Assembly: GCA_947503265.1 (NCBI GenBank)
Contig: CANNDC010000012.1
Span: 1-64,000 of the forward strand
Length of the DNA: 64,000 bases
Direction of reading: 5' to 3'
From: an uncultured Alteromonadaceae bacterium
Lineage (GTDB): Bacteria; Pseudomonadota; Gammaproteobacteria; Enterobacterales; Alteromonadaceae
Below, piece after piece: positions 60,644 through 64,000 of the stretch. A model generated the notes under the pieces. That model was not told the origin of the DNA and searched no databases. It worked only from the letters and a program-made list of their open reading frames with translations. Each line of letters begins with the position of its first letter. Within the stretch, counting starts at the first letter, position 1. The position numbers were made by a program, and so were the translations under genes.

Positions 60644-61087
60644 TCAGATGAGTAGCATGAGGAACCGCCCCACCATCGCGGGTTTATCTCGACCTTGTAT
60701 TTCGACTTGGCATTCAAACCGATACAAAACCCCGGAACTTTTGTTCTCCGTGCTATGTAGGGAAACATGAAATCGGATACTATCGTTTACTCTCACTGGC
60801 TCTAAAAAACGCAATGAATCGATTCCATAGTTTAGGAGTGTTTGTGTGCTGGGATCGAGAGAAACGAGTTCATAGAATGCATTAGGCATTAATGCAGTGG
60901 CTAATAACCCATGTGCAATTGTGCATCCAAACGGGCTTTGCTCGGCGCAACGATCTACATCCACATGGATCCATTGGTTATCACCGGTTGCTTGTGCAAA
61001 AGCATCAATACTAGTTTGGTCAACTAGGCACCATTGTGTAGAGCCAAGCTTATCTCCGGGCACGAGATTTGTGAGGGTTTTCTCCAT
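60644..61087 (-). CDS. MaoC-like enoyl-CoA hydratase
   Basis: 147 residues, single hotdog domain. The hydratase-2 motif is present (DNQWIHVDVDRCAEQSPFGCTIAHGLLATAL: catalytic Asp and His). NodN/MaoC-type, length normal. Divergent from the LysR gene at 61350 and 155 nt upstream of the TonB receptor in the same direction. Confidence 0.9.
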   Translation of the reverse strand: MEKTLTNLVPGDKLGSTQWCLVDQTSIDAFAQATGDNQWIHVDVDRCAEQSPFGCTIAHGLLATALMPNAFYELVSLDPSTQTLLNYGIDSLRFLEPVRVNDSIRFHVSLHSTENKSSGVLYRFECQVEIQGRDKPAMVGRFLMLLI

Positions 61088-61349
61088 TTTTATTCTTCTT
61101 TTTCGTTATTTCTCAAAGATATATTGATATTGGTCGTGTGGTTCAAGTTCGAGCGAAAATCGTTCCGCCTATGTGTAAGCGCTCTAAACATTTATTTACA
61201 CATTAACAGAAGGTTATCAACCGCCACACTATTAATGAAATGAATGTTATGTATAATAATCTATCATGAAATCTAATATCTAAAATTTCCTTTAGTTGTG
61301 ACTAATTTAACGGTGTTATGCCCCATTTAATACAAGATTAGAGAAGAAA

Positions 61350-62252
61350 ATGAATCTAAATAGAATTGACTTAAATTTGTTTGCGGTGTTTGACGCGATA
61401 TATACCGCGGGTAGTCTCACTAAGGCTGCTGATGTGCTTTGTATAACCCAGCCTGCCGTTAGTAATTCTTTAGCGAGGTTAAGGGACATGTTAAACGACC
61501 CTTTGTTTGTTAGAACGGGCCACAGCATGACGCCAACACCAGTAGCACAGAATATTATCGGCCCAGCGAGAAATGCACTTGCACTGCTAAGAAAAAGTGT
61601 TCAGGACAGCCACACTTTTGATCCTGAAACCGCAGACAAATCATTTCATTTCTCAACACGAGATCTCCTTGAAGCTAGCGTAATGCCAAGGTTACTGGCA
61701 AGACTGCAAACTAAATCACCTAATATCAGTATTACTAATTATGAAATCACACGAAACAACGTGGTTTCTGCGATGGCGAGTGGTAGTTTAGATTTTTATG
61801 CAGATGCTTCGACATTCACAGACCCACATTTGTGTAAACAAAAAATAGCGGAAGATAGGTTTGTGGTAATGGCAAGAAAAAACCATCCTGATTTAAAACA
61901 AGGTTTGGATTTAGATACGTTTTTAAGATTAGGTCAAATCAATGTATCCCATCGTAGAAGTGGTTCAGGACCGGTTGATATCGCTCTGGATAAAATCAGC
62001 AAAAGACGCAAAATCATCATGCGAGGACAGCACTTTTTGACCGTCCCAAGCACCATAGTAAAAACTGATTTGATTGCGTGTATTCCATATCACTTGGCCA
62101 AACATTATGACTTGAGTATTTACGAGTTACCAATCGAGGTTGCTCCGTTAGAATATTTCCTTTACTGGCACGTCAGTGCTGACCATGATCATGCGCATAT
62201 TTGGATGCGTGAACAAATTTTTGAAGTCTCTAAGGCATTTAATCCTGAATAA
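61350..62252 (+). CDS. LysR-family transcriptional regulator
   Basis: 300 residues. Winged helix at ~5-65 (NLFAVFDAIYTAGSLTKAADVLCITQPAVSNSLARLRDML) and a substrate-binding domain (~90-300); NodD/LinR-like C-terminal half (YHLAKHYDLSIYELPIEVAPLEYFLYWH). Divergent from the MaoC gene over 262 nt, so it may control MaoC and/or the TonB receptor. Effector unknown. Confidence 0.92.
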   Translation: MNLNRIDLNLFAVFDAIYTAGSLTKAADVLCITQPAVSNSLARLRDMLNDPLFVRTGHSMTPTPVAQNIIGPARNALALLRKSVQDSHTFDPETADKSFHFSTRDLLEASVMPRLLARLQTKSPNISITNYEITRNNVVSAMASGSLDFYADASTFTDPHLCKQKIAEDRFVVMARKNHPDLKQGLDLDTFLRLGQINVSHRRSGSGPVDIALDKISKRRKIIMRGQHFLTVPSTIVKTDLIACIPYHLAKHYDLSIYELPIEVAPLEYFLYWHVSADHDHAHIWMREQIFEVSKAFNPE

Positions 62253-62411
62253 TGTGGCGTCAAACTGCGTAGCAAAATTTTAGTATGGTCTGACATACCT
62301 TTGTATCCAAGGGTAGATTTTTTTCTAAGTAAGATTGAGGTTTAATCACCTCATCGAAACGAAGCGCGTAAATCACGCAAATCGGATTAATACTCAGAAC
62401 AGGAATTAACC

Positions 62412-62807
62412 ATGTTGAAAATAGTTAAGACATCACTCGCAATCGCAGCAACTTCGTTGTTGTTTTCAGGTACTGCTCAGGCAGATATCAACGTTGCGTT
62501 ACAGAATATCTGTGCCATCGTGAAAACTGATGACAAAGGGCAGTTGCGTAAGAAAATGAAAAAAGTGCAATCAGACTACAGAATGAAGTTGAAAGATTAT
62601 TATTCTGGTGTCAGTTGCGGTGGAAAAAGCCTAATACGGTTAGCGGTAGTCAGTGACGCAGTGGAAACAGGTGAGCTGCTGGTTAAAAAAATGCCGAAAA
62701 ATGATTTGTCTGCTCCAGAAAAAGATGGCAAGACATTGTTGGCTTGGATATCTGAAAATGGACTAGAGAGCTCTCCAATCACTGCCGTAATCAACGATAG
62801 AATCTAA
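62412..62807 (+). CDS. DUF3718 periplasmic protein
   Basis: 131 residues: signal peptide (MLKIVKTSLAIAATSLLFSGTAQA), then ALQNICAIVKTDDKGQLRKKMKK...YYSGVSCGGKSLIRLAV, the DUF3718 pattern with two Cys that may form a disulfide. Family restricted mainly to Alteromonadales/Vibrionales; function unknown. Followed by an intrinsic terminator. Confidence 0.8.
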   Translation: MLKIVKTSLAIAATSLLFSGTAQADINVALQNICAIVKTDDKGQLRKKMKKVQSDYRMKLKDYYSGVSCGGKSLIRLAVVSDAVETGELLVKKMPKNDLSAPEKDGKTLLAWISENGLESSPITAVINDRI

Positions 62808-62881
62808 GAAAGATAAGTGTGGTAAACCGAACTTTAAAAGTTCAACATGGTAAGTAGGCGGTTGCTGCCTACGTCCTCGGG

Positions 62882-62905
62882 AAACAGCCTCTTTTGAGGC
62901 TGTTT
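62882..62905 (+). terminator. Intrinsic terminator after the DUF3718 gene
   Basis: AAACAGCCTC / GAGGCTGTTT, 10-bp stem with TTTT loop, followed by a T-rich tract (TTCGTTTT). Confidence 0.85.
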
Positions 62906-62977
62906 TTCGTTTTAGCATTCTAACTTTAAATGTAGGTTTAACTTTAAATTTAATCTAATTTTAAAAAAACAGCACTG

Positions 62978-64000
62978 TTAATCTACCAGAAATAATTCTT
63001 CCGGCATGTTCATTAAATTATCTGCACCAGATTCCATAGAAGACACTAGTGAGCGAGTGCGAGACAGCAAACGATCAAAGTAAAATGCGGCCGTTTGTAT
63101 TTTAGCCTGATAAAATTGCGAGTCTGTAGTGCCTTCATCCAATTTTGTCTGCGCAACAACTGCCATTTTTAGCCACATATACCCCACAATGACATAACCC
63201 GAATACATCAAGTAATCAACCGAGGCGGCGCCTATTTCGTTTGGATTATTAGCGGCGCGCTTACCGATTTCCTGCGTAATTTGTTGCCATTCATCTAGGT
63301 GAGTATCAATAGCATTAGACCAGGCATTGAATTGTGATTTATCTCGTACGCTTAAACAATAATCTCGCACTTCTTGAACAAACACATTCAACAATTCCCC
63401 GTTAGAACCCATTATTTTTCGTCCCAACAAGTCAATTGCTTGAATACCCGTTGTTCCTTCATACATGGTACAAATGCGGGTATCACGAGCCAACTGCTCC
63501 ATGCCCCACTCTTTGACATAGCCGTGACCACCAAAAACTTGCATGCCATAGCTTGTGGTTTCTTGCGCCGTTTCAGTCAAAAAAGCCTTAACTACGGGAG
63601 TTAATAACGCCAATTTTGCTTCTGCAATTTGTTTTTCGTCTTCGTTATTGCTGTAAAGCGTCATATCGACCATTTGCATACAATAAATAGCCAGAGCACG
63701 ATTGCCTTCGCGAAACGCTTTTTGTGTGAGCAACATGCGACGAACATCTGGGTGCACAATAATTGGGTCAGCCGGTCCATCCGGATTTACTGGTCCATTG
63801 GAAGCGCGAAATTGTAATCTGTCTTTTGCATATGCTAAAGCGCCTTGAAAAGCGGCTTCAGTTCCGGCCAATCCTTCAAGCCCTGTGCCGATGCGCGCAG
63901 CATTCATAAAAGTGAACATACAATTCAAACCACGATTAGCCTGCCCTATTAAATACCCTCTTGCACCATCAAAATTAATCACACAGGTTGGGCTCGCATT
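62978..64000 (-). CDS. Acyl-CoA dehydrogenase, FadE/DmdC-like, C-terminal part (cut by window end)
   Basis: The frame is open to the last base, so only the C-terminal ~340 residues of a probable ~600-residue protein are seen. YGMQVFGGHGYVKEWGMEQLARDTRICTMYEGTTGIQAIDLLGRK contains the region of the catalytic Glu (YEGT) and is typical of the large acyl-CoA dehydrogenases with an extra C-terminal domain (PF12806), which include 3-methylmercaptopropionyl-CoA dehydrogenase DmdC. Takes part in beta-oxidation or DMSP demethylation; substrate cannot be told from this part. Confidence 0.88.
   Translation of the reverse strand, partial: NASPTCVINFDGARGYLIGQANRGLNCMFTFMNAARIGTGLEGLAGTEAAFQGALAYAKDRLQFRASNGPVNPDGPADPIIVHPDVRRMLLTQKAFREGNRALAIYCMQMVDMTLYSNNEDEKQIAEAKLALLTPVVKAFLTETAQETTSYGMQVFGGHGYVKEWGMEQLARDTRICTMYEGTTGIQAIDLLGRKIMGSNGELLNVFVQEVRDYCLSVRDKSQFNAWSNAIDTHLDEWQQITQEIGKRAANNPNEIGAASVDYLMYSGYVIVGYMWLKMAVVAQTKLDEGTTDSQFYQAKIQTAAFYFDRLLSRTRSLVSSMESGADNLMNMPEELFLVD

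Noticed and set aside
61160..61180. LacI-type operator (GTAAGCGCTCT) upstream of the MaoC gene
   Set aside because: Only the central AGCGCT is symmetric; the flanks do not match, unlike the xyl operator.

Overview
The window looks like a chromosomal segment of a marine gammaproteobacterium of the Alteromonadales (Alteromonadaceae-like). Reasons: the low-to-mid 40s GC look, the rimP-nusA-infB-rbfA-truB-rpsO order, exosortase substrates (PEP-CTERM / VPxPA-CTERM), a TonB receptor, a DUF3718 protein, a cold-active-type GH5 cellulase and a LacI-controlled xylBA pair. No species assignment is possible from this alone.

Layout: (1) 1-4.3 kb: xylose catabolism (LacI-type regulator, xylB, xylA) with a 28-bp perfect operator palindrome in front of xylB. 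(2) 4.5-10.7 kb: two signalling proteins (a receiver-diguanylate cyclase and a TPR protein whose receiver lacks the phospho-acceptor Asp), an Atm1-type ABC exporter, small DUF genes, and an HTH/DUF2975 pair preceded by four 21-bp tandem repeats. (3) 10.9-17.7 kb: the translation/transcription operon rimP-nusA-infB-rbfA-truB-rpsO, with a strong promoter and two terminator hairpins in its leader. (4) 17.8-20.1 kb: a membrane GGDEF-EAL protein. (5) 20.2-40.4 kb: a nonribosomal peptide synthetase (NRPS) cluster. (6) 40.4-53 kb: an ECF sigma factor/Ser-Thr kinase pair flanked by PEP-CTERM proteins, secreted beta-propeller proteins, a small metal-handling operon, an RRM protein and a GH5 cellulase. 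(7) 53-57.5 kb: a decayed accessory stretch: frameshifted NCS2 permease, a remnant ORF, orphan small genes, and a Fic gene lying between a tRNA-fMet and a degenerate copy of the same tRNA 3' end. (8) 57.7-64 kb: PCD, TonB receptor, MaoC, LysR, DUF3718 and a partial acyl-CoA dehydrogenase.

The outstanding system is the NRPS cluster. A stand-alone adenylation (A) domain plus carrier protein (and an acyl-CoA-dehydrogenase-like flavoprotein and a lysine-6-dehydrogenase-like protein nearby) probably make a cyclic imino/pyrrole-type starter. The next module, C-A-PCP-E, has a ~350-residue domain inserted in its A domain between motifs A8 and A10. That insert has a Cys4 motif, a PP-loop (SGGKDS) and a CxxC, and resembles the sugar amidotransferases that turn amides into amidines. 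The host A domain reads as asparagine-like. In the following module the A domain is divided over three consecutive genes: an A domain ending after A8, a free-standing guanidinoacetate-methyltransferase-like protein, and a protein starting with the A9/A10 subdomain followed by PCP and E. A final C-PCP-TE protein has no A domain, and its thioesterase has Cys instead of Ser as nucleophile. Matching acidic C-termini on the two E-domain proteins and COM-like N-termini on the two C-domain acceptors suggest the order starter -> 1852-aa module -> split module -> C-PCP-TE. The product is unknown; it likely carries two D-residues and an unusual N- or S-modified side chain.
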